Assembly: GCA_014654065.1 (NCBI GenBank)
Contig: JACWDM010000004.1
Location: 95,080-133,764, forward strand
Length of the DNA stretch: 38,685 nt
Reading direction: 5' to 3'
Origin: Pelagibacterales bacterium SAG-MED15
Lineage (GTDB): Bacteria; Pseudomonadota; Alphaproteobacteria; Pelagibacterales; Pelagibacteraceae
A program made the translations under genes and the position numbers. Positions 15,823-23,551 of this stretch are shown in pieces. A model generated the notes under the pieces. It was not told the DNA's origin, ran no database searches, and saw only the letters and a program-made list of their open reading frames with translations. Position 1 is the stretch's first letter; the number at the start of each line of letters is the position of its first letter.

Positions 15823-16116
15823 ATGGAAAAAGAAATGTTAGCTTTAGTTAATCTTAAAGAAGGTAAACTAGAAACTTTTATGGGATGGATGCAGTCTGAT
15901 GAAGGTATGGAAGTAAGAAAAAGTGTTGCTTATCCAGAAAAAACAATTGGAGCAATGAAGCCTGACAAAAGTGGGATTATGTTTAAGGTGTCAGTTCATA
16001 ATGAAGCAGGAATGAAGGAATTTGTTGCTGGAAATAACCCAAAAGCTAAAGCGATTTATGCTGAATGTGTAGACAATGTACAGCTATGGGAATTATCAAA
16101 AGTAGAGGTAAAATAA
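15823..16116 (+). CDS. Small conserved-looking protein, probable ferredoxin-like fold
   Basis: A 97-residue protein with a strong AAAGGAG ribosome site, 12 bases after the DUF1330 gene. Pattern: strand (EMLALVNLK), helix (KLETFMGWMQSDEGMEVRKS), strand, strand (GIMFKVSVHN), helix (EAGMKEFVAGNNPKAKAIYAE), strand (VQLWELSKV). That beta-alpha-beta-beta-alpha-beta order is that of dimeric alpha/beta-barrel proteins. I cannot name the family. Its stop overlaps the ATG of the GYD gene by one base (TAATG), so the two are coupled. Confidence 0.68.
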   Translation: MEKEMLALVNLKEGKLETFMGWMQSDEGMEVRKSVAYPEKTIGAMKPDKSGIMFKVSVHNEAGMKEFVAGNNPKAKAIYAECVDNVQLWELSKVEVK

Positions 16117-16439
16117 TGGCAAAATTTTATTTAATTGGAAAAATTAGTCAGGATTTAATGCAACGTATGCAAAATGATCCGTCTGCTGATAGATACGCTT
16201 CAACTAAAAAAGTTACTGAAGCAGCAGGATTAAAACTAATCAGTTACGAGTGGGTAAGAGGAAGATTTGATGTAATTTCGTGTGTTGAGGGTGAGTACGA
16301 ACAGGCTGTTGCTTTAAAAATAACTTTTAAAAATTCTGGTCTTATGGATGATTTAATGGTTCATGAAGTGATTGACTACAATAAAGCATTTACTAACGCT
16401 GCTAACGCCGCTAATAGTGTTATTAAACCAGGAAAATAA
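16116..16439 (+). CDS. GYD domain protein
   Basis: A 107-residue GYD-family protein. The start at 16116 is chosen over an upstream in-frame ATG at 16065 because the latter lies inside the preceding gene and MAKFYLIGKIS is the normal family start; GAGG precedes it. The motif DPSADRYASTKKVTEAAG and the VRGRFDVISCVEG (the GYD position reads GRFD) are typical. GYD proteins are small ferredoxin-like proteins of unknown function. A paralog with the same pattern is encoded at 32003-32320. Confidence 0.85.
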   Translation: MAKFYLIGKISQDLMQRMQNDPSADRYASTKKVTEAAGLKLISYEWVRGRFDVISCVEGEYEQAVALKITFKNSGLMDDLMVHEVIDYNKAFTNAANAANSVIKPGK

Positions 16440-16457
16440 AAATAAAGGGGAATATAA

Positions 16458-16778
16458 ATGTCAATAATAGAAAAAATGTCGAAAATAATAAATGATGGAG
16501 ATACGTCAGCAGCAGATCAATTAATACATGATGATTATCAATTTTTAATGCATGCATCCGGTAAAAAACTAGGAAAGTCAGATGTAATTAAATGGCTTGG
16601 TATGAAAGATATACAAAAAGAAAAAGTGAGAGTTCTTTTTGAAAATGATGAAGTTGGATTTGAACACGCATATGCAACTTTCAAAGATGGTAACAAAGAA
16701 GCGGTTATGACTTATTATAAATTTAAGGATGGTAAAGTTGTATACCAAGAAACTGGGGCAACTAAGTTACCAAAGTAA
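16458..16778 (+). CDS. Short NTF2/SnoaL-like protein
   Basis: A 106-residue protein, preceded by AAAGGGG. It has the shortened SnoaL layout: helix (IIEKMSKIINDGDTSAADQL), DDYQFLMHASG, helix (GKSDVIKWLGM), then strands ending YYKFKDGKVVYQETGATKL, whose KDGKV turn is characteristic. It is clearly related in fold, not in detail, to the 127-residue protein at 14786. Ligand and reaction unknown. It is the last of the small soluble proteins; a secreted TPR protein follows 7 bases later. Confidence 0.75.
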   Translation: MSIIEKMSKIINDGDTSAADQLIHDDYQFLMHASGKKLGKSDVIKWLGMKDIQKEKVRVLFENDEVGFEHAYATFKDGNKEAVMTYYKFKDGKVVYQETGATKLPK

Positions 16779-16785
16779 ATATTAA

Positions 16786-17340
16786 ATGATAAGAAAGTTA
16801 TTTATCGTTTTTCTGTTTTGTACTTTTTTAAATCCTGCCGATGCTAAGGATGATCACGTATTAGAACTTAATAAATTATTTACCCAATTAAAAAGTATAG
16901 GAGATCCTGCTGATGCAAGAGAAATTGAGGATAGGATTTGGAAATTGTGGACCACACATCCATCTGAGAAAACTTTGACTGATCTTTTAGCAAAAGGTTC
17001 TGGTTATATGATGCAAAATCAGCTTACTAGTGCTCATAATGTTTTTTCAAAAGTAATCGAATTAGATCCTAATTGGGCAGAGGGCTGGAATAAAAGGGCA
17101 ACAGTTCTTTACATGATGGGAAGCTTTGAGTTATCACAAAATGATATTGATATGGTTCTAAGCCTTGAGAAAAGACACTTTGGTGCCCTTTCAGGTCAAG
17201 GTCTTGTACAAACCGCATTACAAAATTATCAAAAAGCAATTGATAGCTACATTGAAGCTCATAAAATTTACCCATCTTCACAATCTACATTGCAGATGAT
17301 TGAACAGTTAAATATACTAATTCAAAAAGAGAGTATTTGA
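16786..17340 (+). CDS. Secreted tetratricopeptide-repeat protein
   Basis: A 184-residue protein with a signal peptide cleaved near residue 20 (NPADA/KDD). Residues from about 65 to 170 form three TPR-like helical repeats: LAKGSGYMMQNQLTSAHNVF.., IELDPNWAEGWNKRATVLYM.. and GQGLVQTALQNYQKAIDSYI.., each with the expected small/aromatic pattern and the DPN/PS loop. It should be a periplasmic scaffold. It starts 7 bases after the NTF2-like gene and so looks like part of the same operon, which would connect a cytoplasmic cassette with two exported proteins at its ends. Confidence 0.82.
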   Translation: MIRKLFIVFLFCTFLNPADAKDDHVLELNKLFTQLKSIGDPADAREIEDRIWKLWTTHPSEKTLTDLLAKGSGYMMQNQLTSAHNVFSKVIELDPNWAEGWNKRATVLYMMGSFELSQNDIDMVLSLEKRHFGALSGQGLVQTALQNYQKAIDSYIEAHKIYPSSQSTLQMIEQLNILIQKESI

Positions 17341-17341
17341 G

Positions 17342-17404
17342 ATAACTTATAATATTCCCAGTCACTTCCAAACTGGCATCATTGGACAAATAATTATTGA
17401 ATAA
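17342..17404 (+). pseudogene. Possible relic of a cupredoxin C-terminus
   Basis: The gap after the TPR gene reads, in a frame different from that gene, a 20-residue tail and a TAA at 17402-17404. Taken with the preceding Glu codon, 9 of 21 positions are identical to the last 21 residues of the cupredoxin encoded at 4840-5343, and most others are conservative; both end in Glu-stop. Of the copper ligands only His is kept: Cys is replaced by Tyr and Met by Ile. An in-frame stop a little upstream limits the fragment. It may be a gene remnant or coincidence. Confidence 0.35.
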
Positions 17405-17623
17405 ATGGATCATTTATTTTTTTCTGCAATCATCATAACCGCATTTGATATTTTTCTAATAATTTATGCTTTTACCCTTCCGCTATATCCAAGTGTATGG
17501 CGTAAAAAAGTTAACAAAAAATATAATAATGATACAGCTACTGGAATTGTTATAATTTTTACGACTTTATTGTGTTGTATTCTTTGGGTTATCTATTTCT
17601 ATTTTAAATTATTTCAACTATAG
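17405..17623 (+). CDS. Small membrane protein with two membrane helices
   Basis: A 72-residue protein with hydrophobic helices at about residues 5-27 and 47-67 joined by a basic loop (WRKKVNKKYNND), so both termini are probably outside the cytoplasm. No family recognised. The ATG immediately follows the TAA of the cupredoxin-like relic, and the SMR-like gene begins 8 bases after its stop. It has no strong ribosome site. It could be a partner of the SMR-like protein, but only position supports this. Confidence 0.55.
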   Translation: MDHLFFSAIIITAFDIFLIIYAFTLPLYPSVWRKKVNKKYNNDTATGIVIIFTTLLCCILWVIYFYFKLFQL

Positions 17624-17631
17624 TTTTTAAT

Positions 17632-17967
17632 ATGAGTAATTTAACAGCGTATTTAATTCTTTTAATTGCTGTAGTGCTTGGCACGGCATCCAATGGTTTT
17701 GCAAAAAGTGCTCAGGGTTTTACTTTGTTAATTCCAAGCGTTTTAACTGCTGTAACAATTGTTGGATGTATGTACACTTTGTCTTTGGTTATGAAAACAA
17801 TTCCTGTTGGTGTAACATATGCATCTTTTGCTGGACTGTGTATTATTGCAACTATTGCTGTTGGAATATTCAAATTTAACCAAATGCCTGACATGTACAC
17901 TATTGTTGGAATGATTTTAATTATCTCTGGTGTTTTGATTGTAAATTTACTTGGAAAAACTAACTAA
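17632..17967 (+). CDS. SMR-family-like protein lacking the membrane glutamate (copy 1)
   Basis: A 111-residue protein with four membrane helices and the small multidrug resistance layout: YLILLIAVVLGTASNGFAK in helix 1, SQGF-like loop then IPSVLTAV in helix 2, TIPVGVTYASFAGL in helix 3 and GMILIISGVLIVNLLG in helix 4. In EmrE the essential proton/substrate residue is Glu14 in AEVIGT; the aligned stretch here is AVVLGT, and no acidic residue is present anywhere in helix 1. Transport by the usual SMR mechanism is therefore unlikely. A second copy at 18317-18655 has the same loss. Substrate and function are open. Confidence 0.82.
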   Translation: MSNLTAYLILLIAVVLGTASNGFAKSAQGFTLLIPSVLTAVTIVGCMYTLSLVMKTIPVGVTYASFAGLCIIATIAVGIFKFNQMPDMYTIVGMILIISGVLIVNLLGKTN

Positions 17968-18302
17968 AAATTAACTGGTATAATAAATTTAGTATCTAGA
18001 TTATTCACTTCATGTATTTCTAATAGATCTTTAGTATTTAACTTTGAATAGAGATGTGGAAAAAATAGTTTACCAGATTCTTCCCACTTTAAATTTTTTA
18101 AATTATTTGACGGAAATTTTAAGAGTATTAAATTTTTTTCACTTTTATAATACTTTTCTAAAGTTCCAATTAATTGATCTTTTGTAGAAAAATGAATAAA
18201 CCCATCATTTATATCTTTTTCAGTTCCCGAATAGTAATCAGTTTTTTTAAATACCTCATATTCATTTTTAGTTAAAATTTTATAAATAAATTCAGTTTGC
18301 AC
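17964..18302 (-). CDS. DUF952 family protein
   Basis: A 112-residue protein. FIYKILTKNEYEVF at the start, DGFIHFSTKDQLIGTLEKYY in the middle and WEESGKLFFPHLYSKL near the C-terminus are the conserved blocks of DUF952, a small cytoplasmic family of unknown function with conserved His residues (here in FIHFST and FPHLY). Its stop overlaps the stop of the convergent SMR-like copy 1 by four bases, and SMR-like copy 2 is just upstream on the same strand (14-base gap), so it is nested between the two. Confidence 0.85.
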   Translation of the reverse strand: MQTEFIYKILTKNEYEVFKKTDYYSGTEKDINDGFIHFSTKDQLIGTLEKYYKSEKNLILLKFPSNNLKNLKWEESGKLFFPHLYSKLNTKDLLEIHEVNNLDTKFIIPVNF

Positions 18303-18316
18303 TTTTTAAAAAATAT

Positions 18317-18655
18317 TTAAGAGTTAATTTTACCTAAATAATTAACTAAAATTACTCCTACGATTATCAAGATAATACCAATGGTGCCATAAATGTTAGG
18401 GGATTGATTATATTTAATAATTCCAAACAAAGTAACAGCAATTATTGTAAGGCCTCCATACGTTGCGTAAGTAAATCCCACTGGAATTATTGTCATTGCT
18501 TTTGCTAAAAAAAATAGACAAATAATAATTGAACAAACACAAAATACTGTTGGGTACAAATTTGTAAAACCGTTAGTGGTTTTTAAGAATCCGTTTGCTG
18601 TAATACCAAATATTATTGCTAATACTAAATAAATATAACCAGTCAAATAACTCAT
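18317..18655 (-). CDS. SMR-family-like protein lacking the membrane glutamate (copy 2)
   Basis: A 112-residue four-helix SMR-like protein: YIYLVLAIIFGITANGFLK in helix 1, TIIPVGFTYATYGGL in helix 3 and GIILIIVGVILVNYLG in helix 4. The Glu14 position reads Ile (AIIFGI), and helix 1 has no acidic residue. The (S/A)NGF(A/L)K and (A/T)xxGFT motifs after it are shared with copy 1, so the pair are paralogs that lost or never had the Glu. It starts one base after the stop of the upstream AhpD-like gene, and probably forms an operon with it and DUF952. Confidence 0.82.
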   Translation of the reverse strand: MSYLTGYIYLVLAIIFGITANGFLKTTNGFTNLYPTVFCVCSIIICLFFLAKAMTIIPVGFTYATYGGLTIIAVTLFGIIKYNQSPNIYGTIGIILIIVGVILVNYLGKINS

Positions 18656-18656
18656 A

Positions 18657-19049
18657 CTATTTATAAATCTTATCTACTTCTACTTGGTAAGACTCTACTA
18701 ACTTGTTATTTTGATTTGCAATACCAACAACATCTATCATTTCCTTAACCATTTGATCTGATGCACCCTTTTTTTTAGCTGCTGCTGTATGAGATCTTAT
18801 ACAGTATTCACAGCTATTTGTAATCGAAACTGCAACATAGATTAATTCTTTTGTAACTGGATCAAGTGCTCCTTTCTTCATTATTTGTTTTAAGTTGTTC
18901 CATGTTCTTTCTAAAGTCTCTGGGTTGTTAGCTATAGCTCTCCAAAAGTTTGGTATTTTTTTTATATTTCTAGTTTTTTTAATATCATCAAAAACTTTTT
19001 TAACCTTTCCTTTAGCTTTATTTTCACTTACAGGTTTAAATATTGACAT
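18657..19049 (-). CDS. Carboxymuconolactone decarboxylase/AhpD-like protein
   Basis: A 130-residue alpha-helical protein of the AhpD/CMD superfamily. The redox motif is SCEYCIRSHTAAAKKKGAS: CxxC plus the downstream His (C-x2-C-x3-H), as in AhpD, where it serves thiol peroxide reduction. LERTWNNLKQIMKKGALDPVTKELI before it is the conserved helix-turn. Peroxidase or alkylhydroperoxide reductase partner activity is possible; the exact role is not. A strong AAGGAGG ribosome site precedes the ATG. First gene of a minus-strand run with SMR-like copy 2 and DUF952. Confidence 0.85.
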   Translation of the reverse strand: MSIFKPVSENKAKGKVKKVFDDIKKTRNIKKIPNFWRAIANNPETLERTWNNLKQIMKKGALDPVTKELIYVAVSITNSCEYCIRSHTAAAKKKGASDQMVKEMIDVVGIANQNNKLVESYQVEVDKIYK

Positions 19050-19089
19050 TTTTCCTCCTTTTATACTTTCATTTCTAGATAAGATTATA

Positions 19090-21240
19090 CTAGAACTTAT
19101 TTGAAACTTCTATGGTTGCACCATAATCAGGTATTTCACTCATCAAACTGTAATTAGAGCTCACTTTAATACCTATGCCATTAAGATCTCGTTTATAATT
19201 CAATTTTGTATTAAAAGTTTCGCTACCATCTAAACTAAAGGCATATGTCTCATTTCTTTTTGAAATATAGCTTCCTCCAAAATAAATATTATCACTATGT
19301 CCATTTCCTTTGCTTTGATTTCTTTCATAGCTTGTCATTAGCGAAAAACCATTGTCTGTAATTAAATCAAAGCCAAAACTTCCTCTATAATTATGAGTGG
19401 AGCTATTAATATTTTCTAGAATATAAGAAGTTCCATTTGAAGCATATTCAAATTCTTGCTTAGACGATGGGCTGATATCAGCGTTATATTCTAATTGAAT
19501 ATTTGGTTTTATAATTCCATTATCAATATTAATTGTATTGTCTATAACTGAACCTATAGAGGTTATAACCGTACCAATATCTTGTCTATTGAATTTTAAA
19601 TTTAAACCCTCGGCCCCTGTTTCGGTATAATCAGAAAGAGATGTAAATCCTAAATCTAATTTTATATTTGGAGTTATATTTAGTTTTTCTTTTGTAAATG
19701 TTTCTCTAAATTTTATTGATGCAAAAATTTGTTTTCCTTCTCTCTCACCATCTGTAGAAATAGACCCACTATTATTCAAAAGATTAGTATTGATTGCACT
19801 TATTCCTATAAGGCTATCCATAAACATATTTTTTCCTTTAGGACGCGTCTCATAAACTGTCAAACTTAAAGCATTCATATCCAAGGCGCTGCCAAGGTTA
19901 CCTACATCAATGTCATCACTTCCAAACCTAAATGCAAACCCAAACATTCTATTTTTATCATTTCTTCTATCTGCTCCAATTGTTATAGCGCTAGAATTTA
20001 TATTTTTTGCTGATGATGCGCCTGTGTCTCCTACTTTTCCGACACTAACGGTTCCCTCGCTCCAATATGACCAATTACCAAACTGCGGTTCAGCCGTAGA
20101 TGTGTTATTACTAGTTAAAGAAGATGGTGTTATTAAATTTGATAATGATGCTAAAATCTCATTTGAAAATTGAAATTTAATATTCTGATTAGTTAAATTA
20201 CTACTGTCTTTATTTCTTCTAAGCCATTCCATACGATTTAAAACTGGATAGGTAGTATGTTGAATAAGTTTTTTTGATAATTCTGATTGTGCTTCAACTG
20301 AACCAACATCATCTTTATTTGAAGTAGGATTCATACAAGAAATAATTCCATATGCGCAAGGCAAATCATATTCTCGAACAAGTTTATTATCATCAAAATC
20401 TAAATGATAAAATTTGTTTGCTCCTTGACCAAAATTAAAAGTTATTCCAGCAATACGCATATTTCCCTCAGATGCAGTTTGAGTATTGTAGGTTTTCTCA
20501 TTTTTATTTGCTGTTGTTATTTCAAATGGAGTTGTCAAATCATATTCTTCAATAATATTAAGTTCAGTATCATCAGAGTCTCTATCAGCCTTAATTACAA
20601 ACATTTTGTATCCATCTGAACTAAACCCAAACCCTTGATGATAACTATCACCTTTAAGATTTGATAAGGTTGCCTTTAGTGTGATGTCAGAAGGATCGTA
20701 TGGATTTGTAAGATCAAATTGTTGTATTTGATCGGTGGTCGCTTTTAGAATAAACATCTTTGTTCCATCTGTATTAAAATCAAAACCTCTAGGGTCATTG
20801 CTAAGAGGTATTTCTGAAACTCCTGTGCTAATTATTGTTGTTATATCGTAAGGTGTTCCCAGCGACCAAATAGCTACAGAATCTTGATCTTCATCTACAG
20901 ATTTAGTTGAAAGAATTAAAACTTTACTTCCATCTGAATTAAATTTTATATCTTGTGGTCTTTTTAATACCGCCGCTATTTCAGTAATTATATTTGCATC
21001 AAGCGAAACACCTGAAGAAGTGCTATATGGAACACTTAAAGAATATTGTGCAACACGACCACTATTTCCAGTAAAACCAGTAACATACATTTTAGTACCT
21101 GATGGATTAAAAATTACTCCTGTTGGTATACCTACTTGACCAACTACATCATAATCATTTTTGTGTACTGGTTCTGCATAAACTTTTAAATTTATACAAA
21201 ATGAGATGATTATAACAAATATGATTTTTATTATATTCAT
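19090..21240 (-). CDS. Beta-propeller plus outer-membrane barrel protein (copy 2)
   Basis: A 716-residue exported protein. Signal peptide to about residue 22 (KVYA/EP). Residues 30-300 hold five propeller-like repeats of the form GxxFNxxGTKMYV, e.g. GVIFNPSGTKMYVTG, DIKFNSDGSKVLIL, GFDFNTDGTKMFIL, GFGFSSDGYKMFVI. A two-cysteine segment, PCAYGIISC, closes this region. From about residue 390 it alternates polar and hydrophobic residues and ends in the motif ATIEVSNKF, whose final Phe is the outer-membrane barrel insertion signal. The YKMEWLRR-like linker and ITIGADRR match autotransporter barrels. Paralogous to the 756-residue protein 27 bases upstream. The ATG lies inside a 30-base palindrome and lacks a ribosome site. 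Confidence 0.82.
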   Translation of the reverse strand: MNIIKIIFVIIISFCINLKVYAEPVHKNDYDVVGQVGIPTGVIFNPSGTKMYVTGFTGNSGRVAQYSLSVPYSTSSGVSLDANIITEIAAVLKRPQDIKFNSDGSKVLILSTKSVDEDQDSVAIWSLGTPYDITTIISTGVSEIPLSNDPRGFDFNTDGTKMFILKATTDQIQQFDLTNPYDPSDITLKATLSNLKGDSYHQGFGFSSDGYKMFVIKADRDSDDTELNIIEEYDLTTPFEITTANKNEKTYNTQTASEGNMRIAGITFNFGQGANKFYHLDFDDNKLVREYDLPCAYGIISCMNPTSNKDDVGSVEAQSELSKKLIQHTTYPVLNRMEWLRRNKDSSNLTNQNIKFQFSNEILASLSNLITPSSLTSNNTSTAEPQFGNWSYWSEGTVSVGKVGDTGASSAKNINSSAITIGADRRNDKNRMFGFAFRFGSDDIDVGNLGSALDMNALSLTVYETRPKGKNMFMDSLIGISAINTNLLNNSGSISTDGEREGKQIFASIKFRETFTKEKLNITPNIKLDLGFTSLSDYTETGAEGLNLKFNRQDIGTVITSIGSVIDNTINIDNGIIKPNIQLEYNADISPSSKQEFEYASNGTSYILENINSSTHNYRGSFGFDLITDNGFSLMTSYERNQSKGNGHSDNIYFGGSYISKRNETYAFSLDGSETFNTKLNYKRDLNGIGIKVSSNYSLMSEIPDYGATIEVSNKF

Positions 21241-21261
21241 AAAAAATTTTTTATGAATATA
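21232..21261. repeat. Perfect 30-base palindrome at the start of the second barrel gene
   Basis: TATATTCATAAAAAA at 21232-21246 is followed without a spacer by its exact reverse complement TTTTTTATGAATATA at 21247-21261. It covers nearly all of the 27-base gap between the two barrel genes and includes the ATG of the downstream (716-residue) gene, read on the minus strand. As RNA it would fold and hide that start codon. Confidence 0.8.
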
Positions 21262-21267
21262 CTATTT

Positions 21268-23538
21268 CTAAAAAGAGGTTGAAACTTCTATGTGGGTCTC
21301 GTACTCTGGAATTTGACTAATCATGCTATAATTTGAGTTAAGTTTTAGATTATAACCACTAATATTTTTACCATAACTTACCCCTATTTGATTATTTTGC
21401 ATTGGTTCATAGTTTAAAGCAAACTCAGAGTCTCCTTCAATAATTCTACCAATTTTAACAATAAACGTTTCAGTTTTACCTGACCTATCAAAATCTAAAT
21501 GCTGAAACCTTTCATAGTTTAATGATAGTGTGGAGTCGTTTATAAAAATAACCTCTAATCCTAAATTACCTTTTAGATTTTTTGTAGAGTAAACATCAAC
21601 TAAAGTGCTACTTTGACCATTGTCATAAGTAAATCTCGTCTCAGGAGAAACATCCATTACAAATTCAAATCCTCCGTTAGGAGTTACGCTGCTATCAGGA
21701 AATTTATAAGAGTCCATGTCAAATAAAAAGCCAATTGCTAAATTGCCATCTTTTATAGTTTTATTGTCATGCTGATCATTTAACCCTGTAGTAGCTAATG
21801 ATATAAAATCTGTATAATCAGATAATTTAGTTATTCCGTAAGAAAATTTTCCAGATGGAGAAAAATTAAATCTTCCACTTTTATTTTTTGATCTAAAGTT
21901 TGCTGAAGTAAATAATTGATGACCATTTCTATTACCTGTTTTTTTTCCTTGATATTTTTGATCAATTCTAAGCAAACTATAACCAAATATCATATTGGTA
22001 TAATTAGTTTCATTTTTTGGAATAGTTCCATAAAAGTTTAAAGTTAACGACTCCATATCACTACTTTGATCTGTAAATCTTACTTTAGAGTCATTTTGAG
22101 CATATCTTAAAGCAAAACCAGCAAACTTATCATCTCCAAATTTTTTATCCGCACCAAAAGTTAATCCTGAAGTATGAATACCTTTTGGTCTATCAGTTAT
22201 AGTTGCATCCTGTTTTCCCATTGAAACATCTCCTGTGCTCCAAAACGACCATGTTGAACTTTTGATTTTAGATGAATTATTATCTAATGATGCCTGAAGT
22301 TTATTTGTTAATGATGCCAAAATTGGATTATAAGATTTCAGATTAATATTAAAGCTATTTAAATTTTCGTTATCTCTATTTCTTTTAATCCACTCAAAAC
22401 GCTTGAACATAGTTGAGTTATTTAAATGGATATTTTTTTTGGCTACTTCAACATGAGATCCTATACCGGATACAATATCGGTACGACATGCACCAATACC
22501 AAAAAAGCAAGATAAATTTACTTGAGAAATAGAGTCATTACCTATATCGCCTGCTCCGACCGCTTGATTGATTATAAATAATCTATCTCCATTTGGACTT
22601 ATGGTAAATCCAAGTGAATAATCACCACTCGCCACTTCAACCGTTGGAGGTTGTGGATAGCCTGAAGTAACATTTGAAGATCCGACAAGGCTTATTGTTG
22701 ATGTGTCAAATGGTGTAGTAAGTTTAAATTGAAATATTTCATCCTCCATGAAATCACCCGACTTAAGTTCCTCATCAAAGTTATTAATAACCAATATAAA
22801 TAGCATTGAGCCATCTTTACTAAATTCAAGACTTTGCGGTGCATCTTTATTTAAATCATCACTGTAAGATTCGTCTATAACAAGTGTTGAACCTAAGTTC
22901 GTTGATTGTATTTCCGTGGCAGTTGATAGATCATAAGGTACAGATAAACTATATTCTTTTAAATTTTTTAATGAAGATGTTCCTGTATTCGGAATTGTAA
23001 ATAACTTTGTTCCATCATCATTTACATCAAAACTTCCGCCAATAGAACCTGATTTGGTTTCACTATCATAATTTATATGTTTTAATGAAAAAGGTTTTGT
23101 AAGTTCGAACGAGTGAATAAAGCCATTAGTGCTTGAAATGAGCATTCTCAGTCCATCATGACTAAACTTAATATCATCGCATTTTAAATTATTGGCAATA
23201 GTTTCGCCTGCGTTTCTCAAAACATCAGATCTATCGGTTTGGGTGTGTGCTTGTCTAAAATCATATGGAACAGTCAATGTAGTCTCAGTTACACATTTAC
23301 CCTTATCATCATCTCCTTTTTTGTTTGTCGTAAAGGCTTTTAAACCATCGCTACTAAATGCAATTCCAGTTGGATCCTCTAACAAATCTCTATTTATAGC
23401 ATCGCCATCTGCGTCTATAATAGACGGTTGTGCAATAGGTCTTACCCCCACATGATATTCAAATGTGAGCTCAGCTTTTACCTCAAAAGCAAATAATAAA
23501 AAAAACAAAAAAAAATAAAAAAATTTGAAATTTTTCAT
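21268..23538 (-). CDS. Beta-propeller plus outer-membrane barrel protein (copy 1)
   Basis: A 756-residue exported protein with signal peptide (EVKA/EL near residue 22). Propeller-like repeats: GIAFSSDGLKAFTT, DIKFSHDGLRMLIS, SFDVNDDGTKLFTI, SLEFSKDGSMLFIL and GFTISPNGDRLFII, ending with LSCFFGIGACRTD. The C-terminal 330 residues are an autotransporter-type barrel (HTSGLTFGADKKFGDDKFAG, final THIEVSTSF). Shares with copy 2 the SNYSxxSxIPxYxxxIEVS ending, so the two arose by duplication. Function unknown; propellers of this type bind carbohydrate or act as lactonases or adhesins. It begins 13 bases after the end of the HisN-like gene. Confidence 0.82.
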   Translation of the reverse strand: MKNFKFFYFFLFFLLFAFEVKAELTFEYHVGVRPIAQPSIIDADGDAINRDLLEDPTGIAFSSDGLKAFTTNKKGDDDKGKCVTETTLTVPYDFRQAHTQTDRSDVLRNAGETIANNLKCDDIKFSHDGLRMLISSTNGFIHSFELTKPFSLKHINYDSETKSGSIGGSFDVNDDGTKLFTIPNTGTSSLKNLKEYSLSVPYDLSTATEIQSTNLGSTLVIDESYSDDLNKDAPQSLEFSKDGSMLFILVINNFDEELKSGDFMEDEIFQFKLTTPFDTSTISLVGSSNVTSGYPQPPTVEVASGDYSLGFTISPNGDRLFIINQAVGAGDIGNDSISQVNLSCFFGIGACRTDIVSGIGSHVEVAKKNIHLNNSTMFKRFEWIKRNRDNENLNSFNINLKSYNPILASLTNKLQASLDNNSSKIKSSTWSFWSTGDVSMGKQDATITDRPKGIHTSGLTFGADKKFGDDKFAGFALRYAQNDSKVRFTDQSSDMESLTLNFYGTIPKNETNYTNMIFGYSLLRIDQKYQGKKTGNRNGHQLFTSANFRSKNKSGRFNFSPSGKFSYGITKLSDYTDFISLATTGLNDQHDNKTIKDGNLAIGFLFDMDSYKFPDSSVTPNGGFEFVMDVSPETRFTYDNGQSSTLVDVYSTKNLKGNLGLEVIFINDSTLSLNYERFQHLDFDRSGKTETFIVKIGRIIEGDSEFALNYEPMQNNQIGVSYGKNISGYNLKLNSNYSMISQIPEYETHIEVSTSF

Positions 23539-23551
23539 AATTAAATAAATT

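Noticed and set aside
16065..16115. Longer GYD protein starting inside the preceding gene
   Set aside because: The extra residues do not belong to the family, and a ribosome site precedes the ATG at 16116.
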